A stretch of DNA of 64,000 bases from Streptomyces tauricus (GTDB lineage: Bacteria; Actinomycetota; Actinomycetes; Streptomycetales; Streptomycetaceae): NCBI RefSeq assembly GCF_014650955.1, contig NZ_BMVY01000001.1:806001-870000 (forward strand), given 5' to 3'. This document shows, one piece after another, positions 57,578 through 64,000 of the stretch. The notes below the pieces were generated by a model. It saw only the letters and a program-made list of their open reading frames with translations. It made no database searches and was not told the DNA's origin. The position numbers and the translations under genes are program-made. Positions within the stretch are counted from its first letter, which is position 1, and every line of letters starts with the position of its first letter.

Positions 57578-57625
57578 GCTGACGCGCGGATGGGCCGATG
57601 CGCGGATGGGCTGACGCGGGAATGG
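57578..57625. repeat. 16-bp tandem repeat, three copies
   Basis: GCTGACGCGCGGATGG, GCCGATGCGCGGATGG and GCTGACGCGGGAATGG follow one another directly after the gntR stop, in the convergent gap before lysR. Confidence 0.85.
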
Positions 57626-57670
57626 GCTGCTGAGGCGCTGTCGGGGTGGGGGTTGAGGTCGGGAGCAGCT

Positions 57671-57711
57671 GCGCGTGCGTCGTGGTTGCTCGCGCCGTTC
57701 CCCGCGCCCCT
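57671..57711. repeat. Dispersed intergenic repeat at convergent gene ends, copy 2
   Basis: Gap-free match to 461-501 (GTGCGTCGTGG ... GTTCCCCGCGCCCC). It lies between convergent gntR and lysR, 36 bp from the lysR stop. Confidence 0.7.
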
Positions 57712-57747
57712 GACAGGGCTGCCGCCCCTCCAGGGAGCGGGGCGGTA

Positions 57748-58656
57748 TCAGTTCTCGGTCATGTGTCCGGCTACCCGTGCCGCCGTTTCCCGTAGCCAGA
57801 TGTGGGCCGCGTCGTGGGTGTGTACCGGGTGCCACCACAGGGCTTCGCGCAGGGGTACCGCCTCGTACGGGGGCGTCACCACACGGACGGCGGCGAGTGG
57901 TGCGAGGAGCCGGGCCAAGCGCGCCTGGACCAGCGCGATGCGCCGGGTGCCCGCGACCAGCAGCGGCAGCAACTGGAAGCTGTCGACGGAGACCTCGACG
58001 CGTGGCTCGATCCCGAGCATGCCGAGCTGGCGTACCGCCGGGGAGTCGTAGGTGCGCTGGTAGGTGACCCAGGGCAGCCGGGCCAGGTCCGCGCGGGTGA
58101 GCCGGTCGCCGAGGCCGGGATGGTCCTCGGACACGATGAAGACCCACCTGTCTCCGTACAGGTCGGTGGCCGGGAAGTCGCTGATGACGCCGTGCGGCAT
58201 GAGCAGGCCGTCGGCGGCGCTGAGCAGGTTGGCGGTGTCGTCGACCACGGTGGGCGGTGTCTGGCTGAAGCGCAGCCGGATGCCGGGTGCCTCTTCGTGG
58301 ACGACCCGGGCCAGTTCGGTGCCGAACACGGCGACGGCGTAGTCGGACGCCATCAGTCTGAACTCGCGGCTCTCCTTGGCCGGGTCGAAGTGGGCCTGGC
58401 TGGCGAAGAGCCGTTCCAGCAGGTCGTAGGCGGTGGAGGTGCGGTCGAGGAGGACCCGGCCGAGGGCGGTGAGTTCGTAGTGGGCGCCGGCCCGGGCGAG
58501 CAGGTCGTCGCCGAAGTGGCGGCGCAGCCGGGCCAGGGCCGCGCTCATGGCCGGCTGGCTGAGCCCGACGCGCTGCCCGGCGCGGGTGACGTTGCGTTCC
58601 TCCAGGAGCGCGCGCAGGGCGACGACGAGGTTGAGGTCGAGACGGGCCAGATTCAC
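57748..58656 (-). CDS. LysR-family transcriptional regulator
   Basis: 302 residues. The N-terminal helix-turn-helix is LDLNLVVALRALLEERNVTRAGQRVGLSQPAMSAALARLRRHFGDDLLAR. The effector domain starts FRLMASDYAVAVFGTELARVV, and its C-terminus WHPVHTHDAAHIWLRETAARV resembles NodD/LinR-type regulators of aromatic catabolism. GTG 58656 is chosen because GGAGGAA lies about 6 nt upstream. It diverges from the catabolic operon, with a TGGATG/CATCCA inverted repeat between them, so it is the probable pathway activator. Confidence 0.92.
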   Translation of the reverse strand: MNLARLDLNLVVALRALLEERNVTRAGQRVGLSQPAMSAALARLRRHFGDDLLARAGAHYELTALGRVLLDRTSTAYDLLERLFASQAHFDPAKESREFRLMASDYAVAVFGTELARVVHEEAPGIRLRFSQTPPTVVDDTANLLSAADGLLMPHGVISDFPATDLYGDRWVFIVSEDHPGLGDRLTRADLARLPWVTYQRTYDSPAVRQLGMLGIEPRVEVSVDSFQLLPLLVAGTRRIALVQARLARLLAPLAAVRVVTPPYEAVPLREALWWHPVHTHDAAHIWLRETAARVAGHMTEN

Positions 58657-58704
58657 GGCGGTTCCTCCAGCTGTACGGCGCTGACCTGGGAAGAATAAGT
58701 CTGA

Positions 58705-58721
58705 TGGATGGCGATCATCCA
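58705..58721. promoter_or_regulatory. LysR-type binding site candidate
   Basis: TGGATG and CATCCA form a 6-bp inverted repeat around GCGAT in the 128-bp lysR/FAH gap, the spacing and position usual for a LysR box. Confidence 0.5.
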
Positions 58722-58784
58722 CAGAATCTATTTCCCTGATCGTAGGTGGCGGGTCCAGATTGGTCACACCGCAATCAGGAGGAC

Positions 58785-59789
58785 ATGTCCGTGAAACCTG
58801 AAGCCGCGTCCGCTCTCTTCTCCGGACGCTTCGCCCTCGCCACCCTCTCGGCCCCCGACGGGCCGGCCTTCCCCGCCCTCGTCACCGCCGACGCCCGGGT
58901 GCTCGACCTCAGGTCCGCCTTCGGCGACGAACACCTGACCGTCCGCATTCTCTTGGAGGATTGGCACAGGGCACTGGGGCGACTGTCGGCGCTGGCCGAC
59001 GACCACGGCAGCCCCGGGTACCGGCCGCTGGCGGACTTCCGGGTGCACGCCCCCGTCGAGCCGCGTCAGGTGTTCCAGTCCGGGGCCAACTACCGGCAGC
59101 ACGTCATCGACCTGCATGTCGCGCACCGCGACCCGGCCGACGACCGGCCCGAGGAGGAGCGGCGCGCCGAGGCCGCCGAGATCATGGACCGCCGGGCGGC
59201 CGAGGACCTGCCGTACGTCTTCATCGGGCTGCCGAGCGCGATCACCGGCCCGTACGACGATGTCGTGCTGCCCGCCTGGGCCGAAAAGCCGGACTGGGAG
59301 CTGGAGTTGGCGGTCGTGATCGGCCGGCCGGCCCATCGGGTGTCCGTCGAGGAGGCGCTGGACCACGTCGCCGGTTACACGATCGCCAACGACCTCACCG
59401 ACCGGGCGACCGTCTTCCGCCGGGACATGCCGCAGATCGGCACCGACTGGCTGCGCAGCAAGAACGCCCCCGGTTTCACCCCGCTCGGCCCCTGGCTCGT
59501 GCCCGCCGAGTCGGTCACGGACCCCGGCGACCTGCGGCTCGTACTCAGGCTGAACGGCGAGACCATGCAGGACGAGTCCACCAAGGACATGATCTTCGAC
59601 GTCGCCCGTCTGGTGTCGTACGCATCGCAGTCCGCCGAACTCCTGCCCGGCGACCTGGTGTTGACCGGTTCCCCGGCGGGCAACGGCATGCACTGGGGGC
59701 GGCTGCTGAGGGACGGCGACGTCATGGACGCCTCCGTCACCGGTCTCGGCGCCCAGCGCACCCGCTGCGTGGCGGAGGTGACACGGTGA
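58785..59789 (+). CDS. Fumarylacetoacetate-hydrolase (FAH) family protein
   Basis: 334 residues. The C-terminal FAH domain has the metal-binding acids in WELELAVVIGRPAHRV (two Glu) and TIANDLTDRA (Asp), with QVFQSGANYRQHV and KNAPGFTPLGPWLVPAESV typical of the family. QSAELLPGDLVLTGSPAGNG ends the active site. Such enzymes hydrolyse C-C bonds of diketo acids or act as isomerases/decarboxylases. AGGAGG at 58777-58782 fits GTG 58791 slightly better than ATG 58785; I annotate the ATG. First gene of the catabolic operon; the next gene overlaps by 4 bp. Confidence 0.9.
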   Translation: MSVKPEAASALFSGRFALATLSAPDGPAFPALVTADARVLDLRSAFGDEHLTVRILLEDWHRALGRLSALADDHGSPGYRPLADFRVHAPVEPRQVFQSGANYRQHVIDLHVAHRDPADDRPEEERRAEAAEIMDRRAAEDLPYVFIGLPSAITGPYDDVVLPAWAEKPDWELELAVVIGRPAHRVSVEEALDHVAGYTIANDLTDRATVFRRDMPQIGTDWLRSKNAPGFTPLGPWLVPAESVTDPGDLRLVLRLNGETMQDESTKDMIFDVARLVSYASQSAELLPGDLVLTGSPAGNGMHWGRLLRDGDVMDASVTGLGAQRTRCVAEVTR

Positions 59790-60805
59790 CACCGCTCGAC
59801 CGCTCCGACCCCGAGGGCGCGATCGCGCGAGCGGCCAAGTCGTTTTCCAACTGGGGCCGTTGGGGCGAGGACGACGTGCTCGGCACCCTCAACCATCTCG
59901 ACGAGGCCAAGCGCCGCGAGGGCGCCGCGCTGGTGCGCAGGGGTGTCAGCTTCTCGCTCTCCCAGCGGTTCGACATGGACGGCCCGCAGAAGGGCTGGCG
60001 GCGGCGCACCAACCCGGTGCACACCATGCTGGACACCGGCACGGACGCCGCGCTCGGCAACCAGGGCTTCCCGCACGGCATCGGCGGCGCCGACGATGTG
60101 ATCGCCATGCCGCTGCAGTGCTCCACGCAGTGGGACGGGCTCGGGCACATCTTCGACCACGGCATGGCGTGGAACGGGCGTCCGGCGGAGAAGGTCGTCA
60201 CCTCCGACGGCGACCTGGTGACCGGCATCGAGCACATGGCGTCGCAGGTCGCGGGGCGGGGTGTGCTCCTGGACGTCGGCCGTGCGATCGGCGCAGGCGG
60301 CTTGAGCGGCGCGGACGACTCGCGCGGCACGGGTGGCTCGGTCGGCGCGGAAGGTGAGTTGCCCGACGGGTTCGCCGTCACCGAGGAGCACCTGCTCGCG
60401 ACTGCCGGGGCCCAGGGCGTCTCCGTCGGCCGCGGCGACATCGTCCTCGTACGCACCGGACAGCTCGCCCGGGCCCGTCGCGAGGGCTGGGGCGACTACG
60501 CCGGCGGTCCCGCGCCCGGCCTGTCCTTCACCACGGCCGGTTGGCTGCACGGCAGCGAGATCGCGGCGATCGCCACCGACACCTGGGGCTTCGAGGTGCG
60601 GCCCAACGAGTTCGAGCACGCCTTCCAGCCGCTGCACCAGGTGGCCATCCCCCACATCGGCCTGCTGATCGGCGAGATGTGGGACCTGGACGCGCTCGCG
60701 AAGGACTGCGCGGCCGACGGCGTGTACGAGTTCTGGCTCACCGCCGCGCCCCTGCCCATCACCGGCGCGGTCGGCTCCCCCGTCAACCCGATCGCCGTCA
60801 AGTAG
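59786..60805 (+). CDS. Cyclase-family (kynurenine-formamidase-like) hydrolase
   Basis: 339 residues. The GTG start overlaps the FAH stop (GTGA). FSNWGRWGEDDVLGTLNHLDEAKRREGAALVRRG and LQCSTQWDGLGHIFDHGMAWNG belong to the cyclase superfamily. The usual HxGTHxD metal motif is replaced by CSTQWDGLGH, a variant I recall from an actinobacterial subgroup. RGDIVLVRTGQ and TAGWLHGSEIAAIATDTWGFEV follow, and PLPITGAVGSPVNPIAV is the normal end. Probably a metal-dependent amide or lactone hydrolase. A Gly/Ala/Asp loop at about 172-190 interrupts the fold. Confidence 0.85.
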   Translation: MTPLDRSDPEGAIARAAKSFSNWGRWGEDDVLGTLNHLDEAKRREGAALVRRGVSFSLSQRFDMDGPQKGWRRRTNPVHTMLDTGTDAALGNQGFPHGIGGADDVIAMPLQCSTQWDGLGHIFDHGMAWNGRPAEKVVTSDGDLVTGIEHMASQVAGRGVLLDVGRAIGAGGLSGADDSRGTGGSVGAEGELPDGFAVTEEHLLATAGAQGVSVGRGDIVLVRTGQLARARREGWGDYAGGPAPGLSFTTAGWLHGSEIAAIATDTWGFEVRPNEFEHAFQPLHQVAIPHIGLLIGEMWDLDALAKDCAADGVYEFWLTAAPLPITGAVGSPVNPIAVK

Positions 60806-60841
60806 TCCGGGCAACAGGCCCCAGGAACAAGGGAGTTCCCC

Positions 60842-61972
60842 ATGAGCAGAGCCCGTACGATCCTGGTGATCGGCGGTGGCGCGGCCGGCAACGCCGTGAC
60901 GATCCTGCTGCGCCGCGCCGGTCTCGCGGTCGACCTGATCGAGGCCAGGGACGACTGGAACGCCACCGCCGGCTCCGGCATCACCCTCCAGGGCAACGCC
61001 CTGCGCGTGCTGCGCGAGTTGGGGGTCTGGGAGCAGGTCGAGGCATCCGGTTTCGGCTTCGGTTCGGTGGGCATCACCGCCCCCGACGGCACGGTCCTGC
61101 ATGTGCAGGACGACCTGCGCACGGGCGGTGACGACCTGCCCGCCACCGTCGGCATGCAGCGGCCCCGGCTGCAGCGGATCCTGATCGAGGCCGTACGCGC
61201 CAGTGGCGCCGTGGTCCGCCTCGGCACCACCGCCGACATCGTGGACCAGGACGCGGACGGCGTCTCCGTCCGCTTCGACGACGGCTCCGAGGGCCGCTAC
61301 GACCTGGTGATCGCCGCCGACGGCCTCGGCTCCGCCACCCGTGCCGCGATCGGCATCGCCGACAGGCCCGAACCGACGGGCATGGCCATCTGGCGGATCG
61401 CCGCCCCGCGTCCGGCGGGGCTGACCCGCACCGATCTCGCCTACGGCGGCCCGGCCTACATCGCCGGTTACTGCCCCACCAGCGACAGCACCCTGTACGC
61501 CTATGTCGTCGAGGCCCACCGCGACCGCGCCGCGATACCCGCCGGGTCCCACGCCGACGAGATGCGGCGCCTGGCTTCCGCGTACGGCGGCTTCTGGCCG
61601 GAGATCACCGAGCACATCACCGATCCGGCGCAGGTCAACTACACCTGGTTCGAGCGCCTGTTGGTCGAGGGTTCCTGGCACCGCGGCCGGGTCGTGCTGA
61701 TCGGCGACGCGGCCCACTGCTGTCCGCCGACCCTCGCGCAGGGCGCCGCGCTGTCCCTGGAGGACGCGTGGGTGCTGGCCCAGTCGCTCACCGGCTCCGA
61801 CACGTGGGACGACGCGCTGTTCCAGGCGTACTACGAGCGGCGGATCGCCCGGGTACGGCCCGTCGTCGAGGCGTCCGTGCAGCTCGGGCAGTGGCAGCTC
61901 GACGGGGTGCGGGACGCCGATGTGCCCGGTCTGATGGCCCGCACCATGACGATGCTGCGGGAACTGCCGTGA
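60842..61972 (+). CDS. FAD-dependent aromatic monooxygenase
   Basis: 376 residues of the PHBH-like group. It has the GxGxxG site TILVIGGGAAGNAVTILLRRAG, the DG motif DLVIAADGLGSATR, and the second FAD/ribityl motif VVLIGDAAHCCPPTLAQGAALSLEDAWVLAQ. It would use NAD(P)H and O2 to hydroxylate an aromatic acid or phenol. The amidohydrolase start overlaps its stop (GTGA). The substrate is unknown; the next enzymes suggest that ring opening follows. Confidence 0.92.
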   Translation: MSRARTILVIGGGAAGNAVTILLRRAGLAVDLIEARDDWNATAGSGITLQGNALRVLRELGVWEQVEASGFGFGSVGITAPDGTVLHVQDDLRTGGDDLPATVGMQRPRLQRILIEAVRASGAVVRLGTTADIVDQDADGVSVRFDDGSEGRYDLVIAADGLGSATRAAIGIADRPEPTGMAIWRIAAPRPAGLTRTDLAYGGPAYIAGYCPTSDSTLYAYVVEAHRDRAAIPAGSHADEMRRLASAYGGFWPEITEHITDPAQVNYTWFERLLVEGSWHRGRVVLIGDAAHCCPPTLAQGAALSLEDAWVLAQSLTGSDTWDDALFQAYYERRIARVRPVVEASVQLGQWQLDGVRDADVPGLMARTMTMLRELP

Positions 61973-63018
61973 CCGCCCGGCCCGTGGCCGCCGACCGCAC
62001 CGCACCGGGCGCCGACACGCTCGCCGCCCCGACCGTGGACGTGCACGCCCACGTCCTGCTGCCCGAGGTCGAGGCGCTGGTGGCCGGTCTGCCGGGGCTC
62101 GACGAGGCCAGGGCGCTGGACGCCCGCCGCAACGGCCCCGACGCCCTCGCGGTGAGCGGACCGATGGTGCGCGAACGCGTCCCCAGGCTGACGGACCCTG
62201 CCGTGCGTCTGACGGCCATGGACAGCCAGGGCGTGGACATCCAGCTGGTCAGCCCCTCCCCGTCGCACTACCACTACTGGGCGGACGAGGAGAGTGCCGA
62301 GAAGGTGTACCGGCTCGCCAACGAGGCTACGGCGGCGCACTGTTCGGCCGCACCCGACCGGCTGCGCGGCCTCGGGCTCGTACCCCTCCAGCACCCGGAC
62401 CACCTCGTGCCCGCTCTCGATCACGCGCTGGGGCTGGGCCTGGCCGGGGTGGAGATATCCAGCCACGCTCCCGGGCGGGAGCTGTCCGATCCGGCGTACG
62501 AGCCCTTCTGGGGCCGGGCGGCGGAGACCGGCGCGGTCGTCTTCCTGCATCCCTTCGGGTGCACGCTCGACGAGCGCCTGGACCGGTGGTACCTGTCCAA
62601 CACCGTCGGCCAGCCCACCGAGAACGCCGTTGCGCTCTCCCACCTGATCTTCTCCGGCGTACTGGACCGCCACCCCGCACTGAAGGTGCTCGCGGCCCAC
62701 GGCGGCGGCTACCTGCCCACCCACGTCGGCCGCTCCGACCACGCCTGGGCCACCCGCTCCGACGCCGGCGCCGGCTGCGCGCAGCCACCGAGCAGCTATC
62801 TGCGGCGGCTGTACTTCGACTCGCTGGTCCACGACCCGTACGCCCTGCGGGAGTTGGTGCGCGTCGCCGGGGCGGACCGGGTCCTGCTGGGCTCCGACTT
62901 CCCCTTCGACATGGGCACCGAGGACCCGATGGCCGCTCTGCGTGCCGCCCGCTTGTCCGACGCCGACTTCCACGCCGTACGGGGCGGCAACGCCACCGCC
63001 CTCCTCCGGAAGGACTGA
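61969..63018 (+). CDS. Amidohydrolase-family (ACMSD-like) decarboxylase/hydrolase
   Basis: 349 residues. The TIM-barrel metal site starts TVDVHAHVLLPEVEAL (HxH). AVVFLHPFGCTL and VLAAHGGGYLPTHVGR give further His, and the late Asp is in VLLGSDFPFDMGTEDP. This is the pattern of aminocarboxymuconate-semialdehyde decarboxylase and related enzymes that remove CO2 from ring-cleavage products or hydroxybenzoates. GTG start overlapping the monooxygenase stop. A decarboxylation step in the pathway is inferred. Confidence 0.88.
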   Translation: MTARPVAADRTAPGADTLAAPTVDVHAHVLLPEVEALVAGLPGLDEARALDARRNGPDALAVSGPMVRERVPRLTDPAVRLTAMDSQGVDIQLVSPSPSHYHYWADEESAEKVYRLANEATAAHCSAAPDRLRGLGLVPLQHPDHLVPALDHALGLGLAGVEISSHAPGRELSDPAYEPFWGRAAETGAVVFLHPFGCTLDERLDRWYLSNTVGQPTENAVALSHLIFSGVLDRHPALKVLAAHGGGYLPTHVGRSDHAWATRSDAGAGCAQPPSSYLRRLYFDSLVHDPYALRELVRVAGADRVLLGSDFPFDMGTEDPMAALRAARLSDADFHAVRGGNATALLRKD

Positions 63019-63021
63019 CAC

Positions 63022-63960
63022 ATGAACGCACGACTGCTCACACACCTGCGGCACGTCGACCTCGCCGTGCCCGACTACGACAAGCAGCTCGACTTCTACT
63101 CCGGTGTCTGGGGCCTGACCACGGTCGCCGAGGACTCCGGTATCTCCTTCCTGGCCGCCGAGGGCTCCCCGGAGCAGTACGTCGTACGGCTGCGCAAGGC
63201 CGAGGAGAAGCGCCTCGACCTGGTCTCCTACGGGGCCGCGAGCCCGGCGGACGTCGACACCCTCGCCGAGCAACTCCTCTCCGGTGACGTGCAGTTGATA
63301 ACCCGACCGGGCAAGGTCGACACCCCCGGCGGCGGTTACGGCTTCCGCTTCTTCGACGTCGACGGCCGCACCGTCGAGGTCTCCGCGGACGTGGAGGTGC
63401 GCCGCCACCGCCGTATCGAGGAGAAGGAGGCCATCCCCGTCAAGCTGTCGCACGTGGTCCTCAACTCCCCCGACCTCGACCGCACCCGGGAGTGGTACGA
63501 GCGCCACTTGGGCTTCCGGCTCTCGGACACGCTCAGTTCGCCGCACATGGGCGAGGTCATGCACTTCATGCGGATCAGCAACCAGCACCACTCCATGGCC
63601 CTGGCCAAGGGCCCGCACACCGCCCTGCACCACGTCTCCTTCGAGATGCGCGGCATCGACGAGTACATGCGCGGCTCGGGCCGTGTCATGCGGGCGGGCT
63701 TCCAGAAGATCTGGGGTCCGGGCAGGCACATGGCGGGCGACAACACCTTCACCTACTTCCTCGACCCGCACGGCAACACGGTCGAGTACACGACGGAGTT
63801 GGAGGTGCTGGACGAGGACACCTGGCATCCGCACGTCTACGACTTCTCGCGTCCCGAGGTGACCGACCAGTGGGGTACGGCCAACCCCATGAACGAGTTC
63901 GTCGCCAAGGAGTCCTTCAACGACCCCGACCGCGGTGTGTTCATCGCCCCGCCGGTCTGA
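63022..63960 (+). CDS. VOC-family extradiol-type dioxygenase
   Basis: 312 residues with two glyoxalase/VOC repeats. The N-terminal repeat is LRHVDLAVPDYDKQLDFYSGVWGL. The C-terminal catalytic repeat is KLSHVVLNSPDLDRTREWYERHLGFRLSD. Iron ligands appear as His in LSHVV, His in LHHVSFEM, and Glu in NTVEYTTELEVL. The layout matches type I extradiol dioxygenases (catechol 2,3-dioxygenase class). It starts 3 bp after the amidohydrolase stop. It probably opens the ring of the hydroxylated product. Confidence 0.9.
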   Translation: MNARLLTHLRHVDLAVPDYDKQLDFYSGVWGLTTVAEDSGISFLAAEGSPEQYVVRLRKAEEKRLDLVSYGAASPADVDTLAEQLLSGDVQLITRPGKVDTPGGGYGFRFFDVDGRTVEVSADVEVRRHRRIEEKEAIPVKLSHVVLNSPDLDRTREWYERHLGFRLSDTLSSPHMGEVMHFMRISNQHHSMALAKGPHTALHHVSFEMRGIDEYMRGSGRVMRAGFQKIWGPGRHMAGDNTFTYFLDPHGNTVEYTTELEVLDEDTWHPHVYDFSRPEVTDQWGTANPMNEFVAKESFNDPDRGVFIAPPV

Positions 63961-63970
63961 GGAGCCCGCC

Positions 63971-64000
63971 ATGCGTTTCGCCACGTACAGGACCTCTGAG
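63971..64000 (+). CDS. Start of a second FAH-family gene (truncated by window end)
   Basis: Only ten codons are visible, MRFATYRTSE, after GGAG. The opening MRFATYR is typical of fumarylacetoacetate-hydrolase/2-hydroxyhepta-2,4-diene-1,7-dioate isomerase proteins, and the gene continues the catabolic operon 10 bp after the dioxygenase. Tentative because so little is seen. Confidence 0.5.
   Translation, partial: MRFATYRTSE

Noticed and set aside
59375..62005. 876-codon minus-strand open frame opposite the catabolic operon
   Set aside because: Same reason: the plus strand has three well-supported enzymes with overlapping starts; the antisense frame has no recognisable domain.

Overview
The window is Streptomyces-type chromosome. 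It is very GC-rich with strong third-position GC bias, uses many GTG starts and ATGA/GTGA gene overlaps, has only one TTA codon that I could find, and is packed with secreted carbohydrate-active enzymes, LacI/TetR/GntR regulators and ABC sugar permeases that lack their own ATPase. I see no tRNA, rRNA, CRISPR array, insertion sequence or prophage.

Layout. 1-4488: part of a cobalamin (corrin ring) cluster in mixed orientation (cobJ end, cobK, cbiD, cobM, cobL). 4795-5574: an enoyl-CoA hydratase. 5618-10073: a three-gene, translationally coupled unit of response regulator, histidine kinase and GH9 cellulase; the kinase carries a striking hexapeptide-repeat insertion in its ATP lid. 10118-12425: methyltransferase, membrane protein, HAD phosphatase. 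12574-20071: a LacI-controlled arabinan/arabinoside operon (binding protein, two permeases, GH51 arabinofuranosidase, secreted beta-propeller glycosidase) with three copies of the operator. 20287-23941: a P450 and a secreted flavin amine oxidase resembling L-glutamate oxidase. 24041-26220: a TetR/MFS efflux pair with three operator copies. 26371-31482: a lipoprotein, a GH64 beta-1,3-glucanase with a chitinase-type (dre) regulatory box, a GH43-like propeller protein, a permease and a small HExxH protein. 31479-36688: a hydantoinase-A protein, an FAD oxidoreductase and a LacI regulator. 37035-40903: GH76 mannanase, LysE exporter, GH43 xylosidase. 40946-45577: HxlR regulator, epoxide-hydrolase-like enzyme, a HelD/HelR-type helicase preceded by a rifamycin-associated-element-like palindrome, and a DinB-like protein. 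45729-49240: an SDR enzyme, then a cobalamin riboswitch and metE, whose terminator runs into a 19-fold GGCTTC repeat. 49467-51935: AraC regulator (with a TTA codon), two small secreted proteins, MerR regulator. 52127-57574: sugar-type ABC importer plus class V aminotransferase opposite a GntR/FadR regulator. 57748-64000: a LysR-controlled aromatic-type catabolic operon (two FAH-family enzymes, cyclase, FAD monooxygenase, ACMSD-like amidohydrolase, VOC dioxygenase), running off the end.

Themes. (i) Plant and fungal wall polysaccharide use: GH9, GH51, GH93-like, GH64, GH43, GH76 with matching regulators. (ii) B12 economy: corrin synthesis genes and a B12-sensing switch on B12-independent methionine synthase in one window. 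(iii) Repeated short-motif expansion in or next to genes: kinase ATP lid, MerR tail, metE terminator, FAD-oxidoreductase leader, and a 19-bp repeat that carries the stop codons of two convergent genes. The most unusual single items are the kinase insertion, the helicase with its rifamycin-type element, the (GGCTTC)19 tract grown from a terminator arm, and the LacI/FAD-oxidoreductase/hydantoinase/HExxH gene set, whose substrate I cannot name.
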